From assembly GCF_026460945.1 (NCBI RefSeq), contig NZ_JAOVZV010000003.1:62001-126000 (forward strand): a stretch of DNA of 64,000 bases, given 5' to 3'. Below the pieces are notes generated by a model. That model ran no database searches. It was given only the letters and a program-made list of their open reading frames with translations, and was not told the origin of the DNA. Position numbers and translations under genes: made by a program. This document shows, piece after piece, positions 7,332 through 15,589 of the stretch. Source of the DNA: Chryseobacterium luquanense. Lineage in GTDB: Bacteria; Bacteroidota; Bacteroidia; Flavobacteriales; Weeksellaceae. The first letter of the stretch is position 1. Each line of letters opens with the position of its first letter.

Positions 7332-9067
7332 TTATTAATGTTCAAATTAATTGTAAAACTCACAGTAGTTCCAACATTTTTTTCGCTGTCAACAGAGATA
7401 TTTCCGGAGTATAATTCAACAATTTCTTTACATAAACTTAATCCTAAACCGGCACCCAAATTTTCTACATCTTCAGATAAAACACCTTGATAATAAGGTT
7501 CAAATATTTTTTCGAGATCCGATTTTGAAATCCCAACTCCGGTATCTGTGATGATTGTCTTCAACGAAACTCTGTTTTCATCAATTTTTTCAGCTTTTGT
7601 ATTCACCGAAATTTGTCCGTTCTCTGTAAATTTATTGGCATTTCCGAGAATATTCATGAAGATCTGATTGATTTTGGTATTATCAGAATACACTTCAATT
7701 TCAGGGCTAATATTTTCATTAACAACAAATTTATTATTTCTTGTCTCAATATAAGGTTCTATAGAAGTTAAAATAGAATTTACTTCATTTTTAAGATTAA
7801 AAACTACAGGAAGCAATTTATTTTCTACATGCTGATTTTTGGTATATTCTAAAATTTGGTTTGCCTGCATCAACAAAGTATTATTGGTAAAACTGATCGA
7901 TTTCAGATATTCTTTAATGCTGTCATCATTCGTTTTTTTGTTGATTTTTCTGATGAAAATTCCGATAATTTTTAACGGAGATCTCAATTCGTGGCTCAAC
8001 ATTCCTAAAATTCTGTTTTTAAAATTCAGGTTTTCCTTGATTTGTTTATTGGCTGCATTTAAGCGCTTTTCATAGATGAACGCAATTCTCGTGAAGTACA
8101 TGATTAAAATTGAAACAATAAACATTAAAACCATCGCTCCCAATATCAGATAAGTTCTGATTTTATTATTGTCAGAATTTTGCTGAGCGTATTCTTTTTC
8201 TAAATCTGATTTTGAGTCTTTTACCGCAACATCATAAATATTCATTACACCATTACTGTAAATCAGGAGATTGTTAAATATAGTATAAAATTTATTGCTG
8301 TCATTTTGTTTTTCAACAACTTTCACCTGAATTCTTTTTACCTGACCTGAATAATGATTTTGAACTAAATTCATGATACTGTCAATATCAGCTTTTATCG
8401 CAGCTGCTTCAGGAGTTTTCCCTTGCTTTACGGTGATAACTGTACTTTCTTTACGCACATTTTCTTTCCCGGAAATCGCATCGCCCAATCTTCCGAACAA
8501 TCCTTTTTTCTTTACAGTATCTGCATACGTTTTGGTTTCTACATTAAAATCGTATTTATCTAAATTATAATCGGTATCAAACTTTTTTAATTTAGGGAAA
8601 GAATTAGGAATTCTAAAATTGGATTTAGTAGAATATTGATAAGTAGAATCAATCAACAATTTCAGATTTTTACCTCCTACAGAATCTGTTTTTTGTAAGG
8701 TTACGATATTTTTCAGCCTGGGATATTTGGCTTCATAAAGATTGATATTATCAAAGTTTTCACCAAGCTTATCCAAAGATTTAAAGTAAGAATCTAAATA
8801 TTTTTCTTCCGAATTAGTAAGATATTGCTGAAGAAAACGTTGTGCATTCAAAAGCTCCTTTCTTGAATTGTCCGTCAGTTTTTCCAATGAATGTACTTCA
8901 TTCAGCTGTTTTTCGATGAAAGCTAAATTCTTTCTGTTGACAAATTCATTATAGAAATATCCTGCTATAATTAGCTGAATTAATAGAATACAAAAGATAA
9001 GAGAGTATTGAACAATTTTTCTAAATTTAAAACTCAACGATTTTTTACGGTTATCTTTTGGCTTCAT
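7328..9067 (-). CDS. Membrane sensor histidine kinase
   Basis: 579 residues. TM1 (about 20-37) and TM2 (about 305-325) enclose a ~265-residue extracytoplasmic sensor region rich in Lys and Asp, which matches no domain I recognise. The HisKA H-box is SHELRSP with H359. The HATPase domain near the C-terminus has the N box (NILGNANKFTENG), the G1 box DTGVGIS and the G2 box GAGLGLSLCKEI. It is a classical kinase yet is paired with a LuxR-type regulator, a combination seen in Bacteroidetes. The signal cannot be inferred from the sensor region. Confidence 0.92.
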   Translation of the reverse strand: MKPKDNRKKSLSFKFRKIVQYSLIFCILLIQLIIAGYFYNEFVNRKNLAFIEKQLNEVHSLEKLTDNSRKELLNAQRFLQQYLTNSEEKYLDSYFKSLDKLGENFDNINLYEAKYPRLKNIVTLQKTDSVGGKNLKLLIDSTYQYSTKSNFRIPNSFPKLKKFDTDYNLDKYDFNVETKTYADTVKKKGLFGRLGDAISGKENVRKESTVITVKQGKTPEAAAIKADIDSIMNLVQNHYSGQVKRIQVKVVEKQNDSNKFYTIFNNLLIYSNGVMNIYDVAVKDSKSDLEKEYAQQNSDNNKIRTYLILGAMVLMFIVSILIMYFTRIAFIYEKRLNAANKQIKENLNFKNRILGMLSHELRSPLKIIGIFIRKINKKTNDDSIKEYLKSISFTNNTLLMQANQILEYTKNQHVENKLLPVVFNLKNEVNSILTSIEPYIETRNNKFVVNENISPEIEVYSDNTKINQIFMNILGNANKFTENGQISVNTKAEKIDENRVSLKTIITDTGVGISKSDLEKIFEPYYQGVLSEDVENLGAGLGLSLCKEIVELYSGNISVDSEKNVGTTVSFTINLNINK

Positions 9068-9301
9068 ATAAATGTGTATTTTAAAGCTGTTTTCGTAATC
9101 AGTTTCAGATCAAAAACTCCGATAACAGACTACAAAATTAAGCATTTTAGTAAAGATTTGATAAACAAATTCCGATGCAATGAATTAGAAAAACTTCAAA
9201 ATCCCAATCCCTACAAGTGCAAATTATCATCTCTATTTCAGTAACTTATTATTAATAAATAATTCATTATCAACTTTAAGTGATTTTATAAAGTTAATAA
9301 A

Positions 9302-9330
9302 AAAATCCTATGAAAATTTCACAGGATTTT
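9302..9330 (-). terminator. Intrinsic terminator after pheS
   Basis: A long stem with one mismatch (9302-9330) lies 20 bases after the pheS stop and is followed, on the minus strand, by a run of about eight T residues. The rest of the 284-base gap 9068-9351 shows nothing convincing. Confidence 0.85.
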
Positions 9331-9351
9331 AATTTATTTTAAGCCTTAAGT

Positions 9352-10362
9352 TTATAAGTTTTTAAACTGTTCGAGCGTTCTTATATCATTTTCATAGAAC
9401 ATTCGGATGTCACTCATTTGGTAAAGAAGCATCGTGATTCTCTCAATTCCCATTCCGAAAGCATAACCGGAATATTTTTCAGAATCGATATTTACGTTTT
9501 TCAAAACAGCAGGATCTACCATTCCGCAACCCATAATTTCCAACCAACCTGTTCCTTTTGTAATTCTGTAATCTGTTTCAGAATTTAATCCCCAATATAC
9601 ATCAATTTCTGCACTTGGCTCTGTGAAAGGAAAATATGAAGGTCTCATTCTTATTTTTGACTTTCCAAAAAGCTCAGTAGTAAAAAACTGAATAGTCTGT
9701 TTTAAATCTGCAAAACTCACTTTCTCGTCAATATATAAACCTTCAATCTGATGGAAAATACAGTGTGAACGAGAAGAAACGGCTTCATTTCTGAAAACTC
9801 TTCCCGGAGACAAAATTCTGATTGGAGGTTCGTTTTGTTCCATATAACGGATTTGAACCGAAGAAGTATGCGTTCTCAGTAAAATATCAGGATTTTGTTC
9901 GATGAAAAAAGTATCCTGCATATCTCTCGCCGGATGATATTCCGGAAGATTTAGTGCGGTAAAATTATGCCAATCGTCTTCAATTTCCGGCCCGTCTGCA
10001 ACGGCAAAACCGATTGATTTAAAAATATCAATAATTCTGTTTTTCACTAAATTAATAGGATGTCTCGAACCAAGATCTAACGGAAAAGCAGGTTTTGTAA
10101 GGTCATCTTTTTCTAAAATAATAGAAGAAGCAGAAGCATTTTTCAAATCTTCCAACTTTACATTAACCGCTTGCTTCAGAGTATTGATTTTCTGTCCGAA
10201 ATCTTTCTTTTGGTCATTAGGAACTTCTTTCAATGTTTCATAAAAATCATTCAGAACTCCTTTTTTCCCATTATACTTGATTCGGAAGTTTTCAATTTCC
10301 TCTTTGCTTGTCGTGTTAAAACCATTCACTTCAGCCAGCAATTCTTCTATCTTTTCAATCAT
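9352..10362 (-). CDS. pheS: Phenylalanine--tRNA ligase alpha subunit
   Basis: 336 residues, normal for bacterial PheS. The N-terminal ~85 residues form the tRNA-binding coiled coil. The class II catalytic core follows, with motif 2 around the [19 protein letters not shown] segment and motif 3 [12 protein letters not shown] near the C-terminus. With PheT, which is not in this window, it forms the alpha2-beta2 enzyme charging tRNA-Phe. Separation of pheS from pheT is usual in Bacteroidetes. I looked upstream for a Phe-rich leader like the one at tyrS and saw none; a -7 box lies about 30 bases before the start. Confidence 0.97.
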   Translation of the reverse strand: MIEKIEELLAEVNGFNTTSKEEIENFRIKYNGKKGVLNDFYETLKEVPNDQKKDFGQKINTLKQAVNVKLEDLKNASASSIILEKDDLTKPAFPLDLGSRHPINLVKNRIIDIFKSIGFAVADGPEIEDDWHNFTALNLPEYHPARDMQDTFFIEQNPDILLRTHTSSVQIRYMEQNEPPIRILSPGRVFRNEAVSSRSHCIFHQIEGLYIDEKVSFADLKQTIQFFTTELFGKSKIRMRPSYFPFTEPSAEIDVYWGLNSETDYRITKGTGWLEIMGCGMVDPAVLKNVNIDSEKYSGYAFGMGIERITMLLYQMSDIRMFYENDIRTLEQFKNL

Positions 10363-10391
10363 TGTTTTACCCTTTCAAAAAAATGTATTTG

Positions 10392-10399
10392 CAAAAATA
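10392..10399 (-). promoter_or_regulatory. -7 box TATTTTTG ahead of pheS
   Basis: The minus-strand octamer fits TAnnTTTG, 30 bases before the start and downstream of the preceding operon's terminator, which suggests that pheS has its own promoter. Confidence 0.5.
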
Positions 10400-10440
10400 C
10401 GGTTTTCAGTTCAAAAATCTGTTTCAATTTATCATAAAAA

Positions 10441-10464
10441 AATCTGTTTCGGCTGAAACAGATT
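10441..10464 (-). terminator. Intrinsic terminator after the YceI operon
   Basis: A perfect 10-bp stem with a 4-base loop is followed on the minus strand by a T run. Confidence 0.85.
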
Positions 10465-10553
10465 CAATATTTATTGTTTAAAATTTAATTACTTGTAATC
10501 TAAAACTGTTGTAATGACGCACATTGAAATGGTAATTGTATTAATACCAAGAA

Positions 10554-10754
10554 TCAGAAAAATTCTTTCTTTATTCTAAATACATTCACCAAGCTAAAGA
10601 AAAATGCAAAAACTACAAATAAAATAGATGGAATTGTAAGTAATTCGCCAAAAAACTGAATAATCTGATTACTGTAAGAAATATAATACAAAACCTGTAG
10701 GCTCAATAAAAAAATGAGACAAGCGATACTGATTATTAAAATTGCCTTACTCAT
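10554..10754 (-). CDS. Small two-TM membrane protein
   Basis: 66 residues with two hydrophobic segments (about 3-27 and 34-58) and a basic C-terminus (RIKKEFF). It starts 22 bases after the YceI gene on the same strand and is followed by a terminator, so it is probably cotranscribed with yceI. No recognised family. It is short, but position and membrane character favour a real gene. Confidence 0.6.
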   Translation of the reverse strand: MSKAILIISIACLIFLLSLQVLYYISYSNQIIQFFGELLTIPSILFVVFAFFFSLVNVFRIKKEFF

Positions 10755-10776
10755 CAGATTTTTAATAATTTTTAAA

Positions 10777-11436
10777 TTATTTTTTTTCTAAAGCTTTTAC
10801 TTTAATTTGAAGTGTTACCTCATTTTTGATAATGCCATTTGCAGCAGGAGATTGAAATTTAACTCCAAATTCTTCTCTCATAATATCTTTTGGCTCTGTT
10901 GCAATACTTACTTCTGCTCCATTTACGGCAACATTTGCTTTAAATTGTGCAGGCTTTGTAATTCCTTTCACCGTTAAATTTCCATCTAAAACCGTATTAT
11001 AATCACCTTCCGCAGACGGGCTTACTTTTGTAATTTCGTAAGAAGCAGTTGGGAATTTTTCAACTTCAAAAAAATCAGCGCTTTTAAGGTGACCGTTTAG
11101 TTTATCCAAATCATCTTTTTTGTCTTTTAAGTCTTCAGAAGTTAGCGAAGCCATATCTGCAACAAATTTTCCGCTTTCCAGTTTTCCGTCTTTTACGGTT
11201 ACATCGCCACTTTCAAATTTAATGGTTCCAAAGTGACTTGTATTATCAGATTTAAAAACTTTATAGCCTTTCCACTCAACATTACTGTTTAATGTATCTA
11301 AAACAAACTTACTTCCGTCTTTTGTAGTTGTCACTTCATTGCCGTCGCTTGTTATAGGTTTTTCTTTCGAACAAGAAATGATGACAAAAGCAGTAAAAAG
11401 TGCAGGAATAGCTAGAGAAAATAATCTTTTTTTCAT
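10777..11436 (-). CDS. YceI-family lipoprotein
   Basis: 219 residues. The signal sequence ends in a lipobox (VIISC), so this is a predicted lipoprotein. The mature part carries the YceI lipocalin-like fold signatures: the SNVEWKGYKV start, the HFGTIKF segment, LNGHLKSADFFEVEKFPTA, and the C-terminal NEVTLQIKVKA strand. YceI proteins bind polyisoprenoids or amphiphilic lipids in the periplasm; the ligand here is unknown. First gene of a probable two-gene operon with the small membrane protein downstream. Confidence 0.93.
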   Translation of the reverse strand: MKKRLFSLAIPALFTAFVIISCSKEKPITSDGNEVTTTKDGSKFVLDTLNSNVEWKGYKVFKSDNTSHFGTIKFESGDVTVKDGKLESGKFVADMASLTSEDLKDKKDDLDKLNGHLKSADFFEVEKFPTASYEITKVSPSAEGDYNTVLDGNLTVKGITKPAQFKANVAVNGAEVSIATEPKDIMREEFGVKFQSPAANGIIKNEVTLQIKVKALEKK

Positions 11437-11497
11437 TTTGATATAATTATTGCAAGGCTAAATTACTAAAATTATACCAGTCTTCTTCAAAAACCCT

Positions 11498-11505
11498 TAT
11501 TTTTG
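11498..11505 (+). promoter_or_regulatory. -7 box TATTTTTG abutting the ABC ATPase start
   Basis: The octamer ends four bases before the ATG at 11510, so transcription from it would yield a leaderless or nearly leaderless mRNA. Confidence 0.5.
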
Positions 11506-11509
11506 CAGT

Positions 11510-12445
11510 ATGCTATTAGAGATAAACAATTTATATTTTTCTCATTCACAGGAAAAACCACTCTTTCAAAATCTTAATCTAAAATTGGATGAAGGTAAAA
11601 TCATTGCTTTGGCAGGAGAAAGCGGGTGCGGAAAATCTACTTTATTAAGTCTTATCTACGGATTACACGACTGGAATCAAGGTGAAATTGTTTTTAACGG
11701 CACAAAATTACTGGGGCCAAAAGGAAATCTTGTTCCGGGAGAAGCTGACATGAAATTTGTTGCCCAAAACTTTGATTTGATGCCTTATGCAACTGTTGCA
11801 GACAATGTGGGGAAGTTTATTTCTAATATCAATTTAGCGAAGAAAAAAGAAACCGTTTTAGAACTTTTGGATGTTGTCGGTCTGGTTGAATTTGCAAATG
11901 TTTTGCCTAAAAACCTAAGTGGCGGACAACAGCAAAGAGTTGCCATTGCGAGAGCACTTTCCGTCCTTCCAAAATTACTTTTACTCGATGAACCCTTCAG
12001 TAATCTTGATTTTGCGAGAAAAATTGAACTTCGGGAAAAATTATTCAAATATGTAAAAGAAAATAATATCTCTCTGGTGATTTCTACGCACGAACTGCAG
12101 GATATTATTGCATGGACAGACCAAATTGTCGTTTTACAAAACGGAAGATTAATTCAGAATGACACTGCTGAAGAAACCTATAAAAATCCCTACAATTCTT
12201 ATGTTGCTAAACTTTTCGGGGAAGTAAATATTTTTAGTGAAAATGAAATTTCAGAATTGCATATTACAAAATTTTTCTATTATCCGCATCAGATTAAAAT
12301 CTCTGAAAATGGTTTGGAAGCAGAAGTTTTAGAAAGCAGATTCGCAGGAAATCATTTTTGGAATAAAATAAAATTCAAGAATAAAGAAATGGTGATGTTT
12401 AGTAATCGTAAGCTTGAAAATTTAGTTAAAATAGCTTTTGAATAA
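11510..12445 (+). CDS. Orphan ABC transporter ATP-binding protein
   Basis: 311 residues. Walker A is GESGCGKS (36-43), the signature is LSGGQ (136-140), and Walker B with the catalytic Glu is LLLLDE (156-161), with H-loop STHE. About 75 residues after the ATPase core resemble the accessory beta domain of the PotA/FbpC/CysA import class. No permease or binding protein is adjacent, so the transported substrate cannot be given. It should act as an inner-membrane-associated dimer. Confidence 0.88.
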   Translation: MLLEINNLYFSHSQEKPLFQNLNLKLDEGKIIALAGESGCGKSTLLSLIYGLHDWNQGEIVFNGTKLLGPKGNLVPGEADMKFVAQNFDLMPYATVADNVGKFISNINLAKKKETVLELLDVVGLVEFANVLPKNLSGGQQQRVAIARALSVLPKLLLLDEPFSNLDFARKIELREKLFKYVKENNISLVISTHELQDIIAWTDQIVVLQNGRLIQNDTAEETYKNPYNSYVAKLFGEVNIFSENEISELHITKFFYYPHQIKISENGLEAEVLESRFAGNHFWNKIKFKNKEMVMFSNRKLENLVKIAFE

Positions 12446-12677
12446 TACTTTGTTTTAGATTAAATCCCATATTTAAAATAAAAAACAATATTACTTAATG
12501 TATGTGGATAATATTCAATGATTTAATAAATCATCTTTAGAATAAATCTCTACATTTGTTAAGACAACATAAGGAAATTTTTGGTTAATTCTCTTTCCTG
12601 ACTTCCAGACAAAATTAGCTTTCAGCAATCAGGTCTTTGAAGAGTACTCTGTCCAACTTTTTCCTTTTCTTATTAAC

Positions 12678-12717
12678 TTTTGGCAATCAGATTTAAATTT
12701 AAAACCAATTGCCAAAA
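12678..12717 (-). terminator. Hairpin after yjdM
   Basis: A perfect 10-bp stem (12678-12687 with 12708-12717) with a 20-base loop lies just downstream of yjdM. A weak T run makes termination likely but not certain. The remainder of 12446-12734 shows no gene. Confidence 0.5.
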
Positions 12718-12734
12718 ATTAACATTATCTAAAA

Positions 12735-13067
12735 CTAAGCTTTCTTAACGAATTCAGATTTCAAGGCCATTGAACCAAAACCATCAATTTTACAATCAAT
12801 ATTATGGTCACTGTTTGGTCTTAAACGAATATTTTTAACTTTAGTTCCTGCTTTTACAGGTTTCGGAGCGCCTTTTACAGGTAAATCTTTTACAACAACT
12901 ACAGAATCGCCATCTTTTAATTCATTTCCGTTTGAGTCAAAAATTTTATCTGAATCATCACTTTCTGCAGGATTCCATTCGTTGAAACACTGAGAACAAA
13001 CCATTAAATCATCTTGTTCGTATGTAAATTCAGAACTACATTTCGGGCAAATAACTGCGTCGCTCAT
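12735..13067 (-). CDS. yjdM: YjdM/PhnA zinc-ribbon protein
   Basis: 110 residues. The N-terminal zinc ribbon uses C7, C10, C24 and C27. The C-terminal half is the conserved YjdM beta domain ([21 protein letters not shown], then [19 protein letters not shown]). The old name PhnA comes from its position near phosphonate genes in E. coli; its actual role is unresolved, and the widespread family is not phosphonoacetate hydrolase. A small cytoplasmic protein, divergent from the RsmB-like gene across a region with heptamer repeats. Confidence 0.93.
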   Translation of the reverse strand: MSDAVICPKCSSEFTYEQDDLMVCSQCFNEWNPAESDDSDKIFDSNGNELKDGDSVVVVKDLPVKGAPKPVKAGTKVKNIRLRPNSDHNIDCKIDGFGSMALKSEFVKKA

Positions 13068-13098
13068 TTTATTAATTTTTGCAAAGATAGTTTTTTGA

Positions 13099-13145
13099 GT
13101 TAGAAGTTAGAAGTTAGAAGTTAGAAGTTAGAAGTTAGAAGTTAA
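13099..13145. repeat. GTTAGAA heptamer tandem repeat
   Basis: Six exact tandem copies of GTTAGAA (13099-13140) plus a partial copy lie in the divergent promoter region between yjdM and the RsmB-like gene. Confidence 0.95.
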
Positions 13146-13247
13146 GCAAAAGTAAAAATCAACTAGTTTAAATTTAACTTTATTTAAACTCTGGATTCAT
13201 AATTTATAACTCATAACTACAAATCATTAACTCTCAACATAAATTTG

Positions 13248-13255
13248 TATTTTTG
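13248..13255 (+). promoter_or_regulatory. -7 box TATTTTTG ahead of RsmB-like gene
   Basis: It matches TAnnTTTG, 26 bases before the start codon. No good -33 TTG. Confidence 0.5.
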
Positions 13256-13281
13256 CAGATTCAAACAGCTTACAGCAATTT

Positions 13282-14487
13282 ATGGAATTAATTCACAGAA
13301 ACCTTGCAATCGGTATTCACGATGCTTTACAGGAAACATTTTTCGAAAAAAACAAATACGCAGATAAAGTAATCGAAAGACTTTTGAAAGCTCACAGAAA
13401 ATGGGGAAGTCAGGATAGAGCCGTTGTTTCTGAGATTTTCTATAATATTATCCGTTGGAAAAAACGTCTTGAATATTACATGGGTGAAGGTATAAAACCC
13501 AATAATATCTACAAGCTGATTCTCGCTTACTTACTTTGGAGCAAAACCAATTACAAGAAATTTGAAGAATTTGACGGAATTAAAGTTGCCGACATTCTTA
13601 TAAAACTTAAAAAAGGAACCGTTCCTACAAAAGCAATCGAACATTCTATCCCTGAATGGCTTGTCGAAACTTTAGAAAAAGAACTGGGACCAAAATGGGA
13701 AAAAGAAATTCAAGCTTTGAACGAGCAGGCTCCAACTGTTTTGAGAGCAAATTCTTTAAGAACTACTCCAAAAGAGCTTATCTCTGATCTTGCTGACGAA
13801 AATGTAGTTTCTTTCACAGTAAGAAATTATCCTGATGCTGTACAACTTGAAGAAAAGAAAAATGTATTTCTTACAACTGCTTTCAAAGAAGGTTTATTCG
13901 AAGTACAGGATGCTTCTTCACAAAAAATTGGTTATTTTCTTGATGTAAAAGAAGGACAGAGAGTTGTAGATGCTTGTGCAGGTGCAGGAGGAAAAACTCT
14001 TCACTTGGCTGCTTTGATGCAAAATAAAGGTCAGATTATAGCTTTGGATATTTTTGAATGGAAATTAGCAGAATTGAAGCGTCGTGCAAAAAGAGCCGGA
14101 GCTCACAACATTGAAACAAGAGTAATTACTGACACGAAAGTTATCAAACGTCTTCATGATAAAGTTGACCGACTGTTAATTGATGCGCCATGTTCTGGTT
14201 TGGGAGTTTTAAAAAGAAATCCGGACAGCAAGTGGAAAATCGATCAGGATTTTATCGACAGAATTAAAAAAGAACAGCAACAAATTATTCAGGATTACTC
14301 TAAAATGTTAAAAGTTGGCGGTAAAATGGTGTATGCAACTTGCTCTATTCTTCCTTCAGAAAACAACAAACAAGTTGATGAATTCATCAAAAATAATCCT
14401 AATTACAAAATGATCAAAGATGAAAAAGTAATGCCAAGTGAAGGCTACGATGGATTCTACATGGCTTTGATTGAGAGATTATCTTAA
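13282..14487 (+). CDS. RsmB/NOP-family rRNA cytosine-5 methyltransferase
   Basis: 401 residues. The N-terminal ~130 residues are helical and NusB/RsmB-like. The SAM-binding motif is DACAGAGGKT (230-239). The two catalytic cysteines of the NOP2/RsmB class are C304 in DAPCSG and C354 in ATCSIL. It should methylate C5 of a cytosine in 16S rRNA. It is transcribed alone and ends at a hairpin shared with the convergent gene. Confidence 0.93.
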   Translation: MELIHRNLAIGIHDALQETFFEKNKYADKVIERLLKAHRKWGSQDRAVVSEIFYNIIRWKKRLEYYMGEGIKPNNIYKLILAYLLWSKTNYKKFEEFDGIKVADILIKLKKGTVPTKAIEHSIPEWLVETLEKELGPKWEKEIQALNEQAPTVLRANSLRTTPKELISDLADENVVSFTVRNYPDAVQLEEKKNVFLTTAFKEGLFEVQDASSQKIGYFLDVKEGQRVVDACAGAGGKTLHLAALMQNKGQIIALDIFEWKLAELKRRAKRAGAHNIETRVITDTKVIKRLHDKVDRLLIDAPCSGLGVLKRNPDSKWKIDQDFIDRIKKEQQQIIQDYSKMLKVGGKMVYATCSILPSENNKQVDEFIKNNPNYKMIKDEKVMPSEGYDGFYMALIERLS

Positions 14488-14510
14488 AATAATTTTAATA
14501 TATTATACAT

Positions 14511-14540
14511 AAACTACTCTATTTTTTGGAGTAGTTTTTT
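14511..14540. terminator. Convergent terminator inside the next gene's 3' end
   Basis: A 9-bp stem (14511-14519 with 14529-14537) with a T run serves the plus-strand methyltransferase gene. The same bases encode the last residues (LLQKIE) and stop codon of the minus-strand gene. Confidence 0.75.
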
Positions 14541-15470
14541 GTTGATTTTATAGATATAAAAGCCATTACTATTAAATGGAATCAATAAAATTTTATTTAA
14601 GATTTTATCTTTATTTAATCTAAAAGGATAATGATCACTGATGTTTTCATCTAGTTTTTGTGAAGAAGTATTTCCTTCCCTTCCATCAAAGTATGTAAAA
14701 AGATTTGAATCATGAAAAACAACAAAGAAATCATTCCAGATATTTTCAATATAATATTTAAAGTCTTTTATAATATACTTTTCAGTTTCAAGCTTTAAAT
14801 AATTGCCGTTTGTTGGCGGAACATCATTAAACCCAAATATAAACTCTCCGTTCTTCCATGAAATTGTGGTTCTTGTAAAACCATTATTCAGCAACTCAAA
14901 CTCACTTTCAATTATTTCATCAATAAAAACTGATTGCTTTTCAATAATTTTTTGAATAAAATCATTAGAATTAGCATGAATAGTAATTTGATTATCATCA
15001 TTATAAAAGTAGTTTACAGGGATTAATGATTGATTGAGTTTTTTCTTGTTCTTAATAGCGTATTCAACCATTTTCAGAACATCTTTAATATCAACTTTCA
15101 AACTTTGTATTCTTATTGCAACCCCACTTCCACCTTCCATTTTTTCGTAGCCTTCGCTAAGTTTCAAAAGTTTGTAATTTGCATCATTCTGTTCAACAAT
15201 AAATAAATCACTTTTATTATGATACATATAGGTTTTTCTTTCAAGCATAATAGTATCTTTAAAATTAAGTTTATCAGCGATTTGCTTTGATAACTTTCCT
15301 AAAATTTCCATTTTCAATTCTTCCGCAGAGACAGTTTTGTCGCCAAAATTAAATTCAGAAATATAGAGTGTTTTTACATTTCCAAAGTTTTGAATCTTCA
15401 CTTTAGTTTTGTGAGCAGTACAATAATTCGAAAAAATTAAAAATACAATTAAAGAGAAATAGAGTTTCAT
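14514..15470 (-). CDS. Secreted protein of unknown function
   Basis: 318 residues. A signal peptide (about 1-19) is followed by a mature protein rich in Lys, Asn and aromatic residues. I recognise no family. It contains a predicted alternation of strands and helices, with segments such as LFIVEQNDANYKLLKLSEGYE and a GVAIRIQSLKVDIKDVL region. It is monocistronic, with its own upstream region shared with the divergent PNGase F-like gene. Its 3' end is embedded in the neighbour's terminator. Confidence 0.75.
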   Translation of the reverse strand: MKLYFSLIVFLIFSNYCTAHKTKVKIQNFGNVKTLYISEFNFGDKTVSAEELKMEILGKLSKQIADKLNFKDTIMLERKTYMYHNKSDLFIVEQNDANYKLLKLSEGYEKMEGGSGVAIRIQSLKVDIKDVLKMVEYAIKNKKKLNQSLIPVNYFYNDDNQITIHANSNDFIQKIIEKQSVFIDEIIESEFELLNNGFTRTTISWKNGEFIFGFNDVPPTNGNYLKLETEKYIIKDFKYYIENIWNDFFVVFHDSNLFTYFDGREGNTSSQKLDENISDHYPFRLNKDKILNKILLIPFNSNGFYIYKINKKLLQKIE

Positions 15471-15539
15471 GCTTGCAGTTTAAGCTATAAAACGAAATTC
15501 TAAAAGTAATATTTTACAAATAAACTATTCTAAAGAGGT

Positions 15540-15570
15540 TTGACAAATTATCAACTATCAATTATCTTTG
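15540..15570 (+). promoter_or_regulatory. Promoter TTG-N20-TATCTTTG for PNGase F-like gene
   Basis: A -33 TTG (15540-15542) and a -7 box TATCTTTG (15563-15570) are separated by 20 bases, within the range of the flavobacterial housekeeping promoter. The start codon follows at 15590. Confidence 0.65.
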
Positions 15571-15589
15571 TAAAAACCATCAATACATT

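Noticed and set aside
9008..9244. Plus-strand ORF of 78 codons opposite the histidine kinase start
   Set aside because: It lies mostly antisense to the kinase gene, has low-complexity composition and no start context.
10171..10437. Plus-strand ORF of 88 codons over pheS
   Set aside because: Antisense to the conserved N-terminus of PheS; no independent evidence.
10363..10464. Phe-rich leader peptide ahead of pheS, by analogy with tyrS
   Set aside because: The only short minus-strand ORF before the terminator contains no Phe; the hairpin is a plain terminator of the YceI operon and pheS has its own -7 box.
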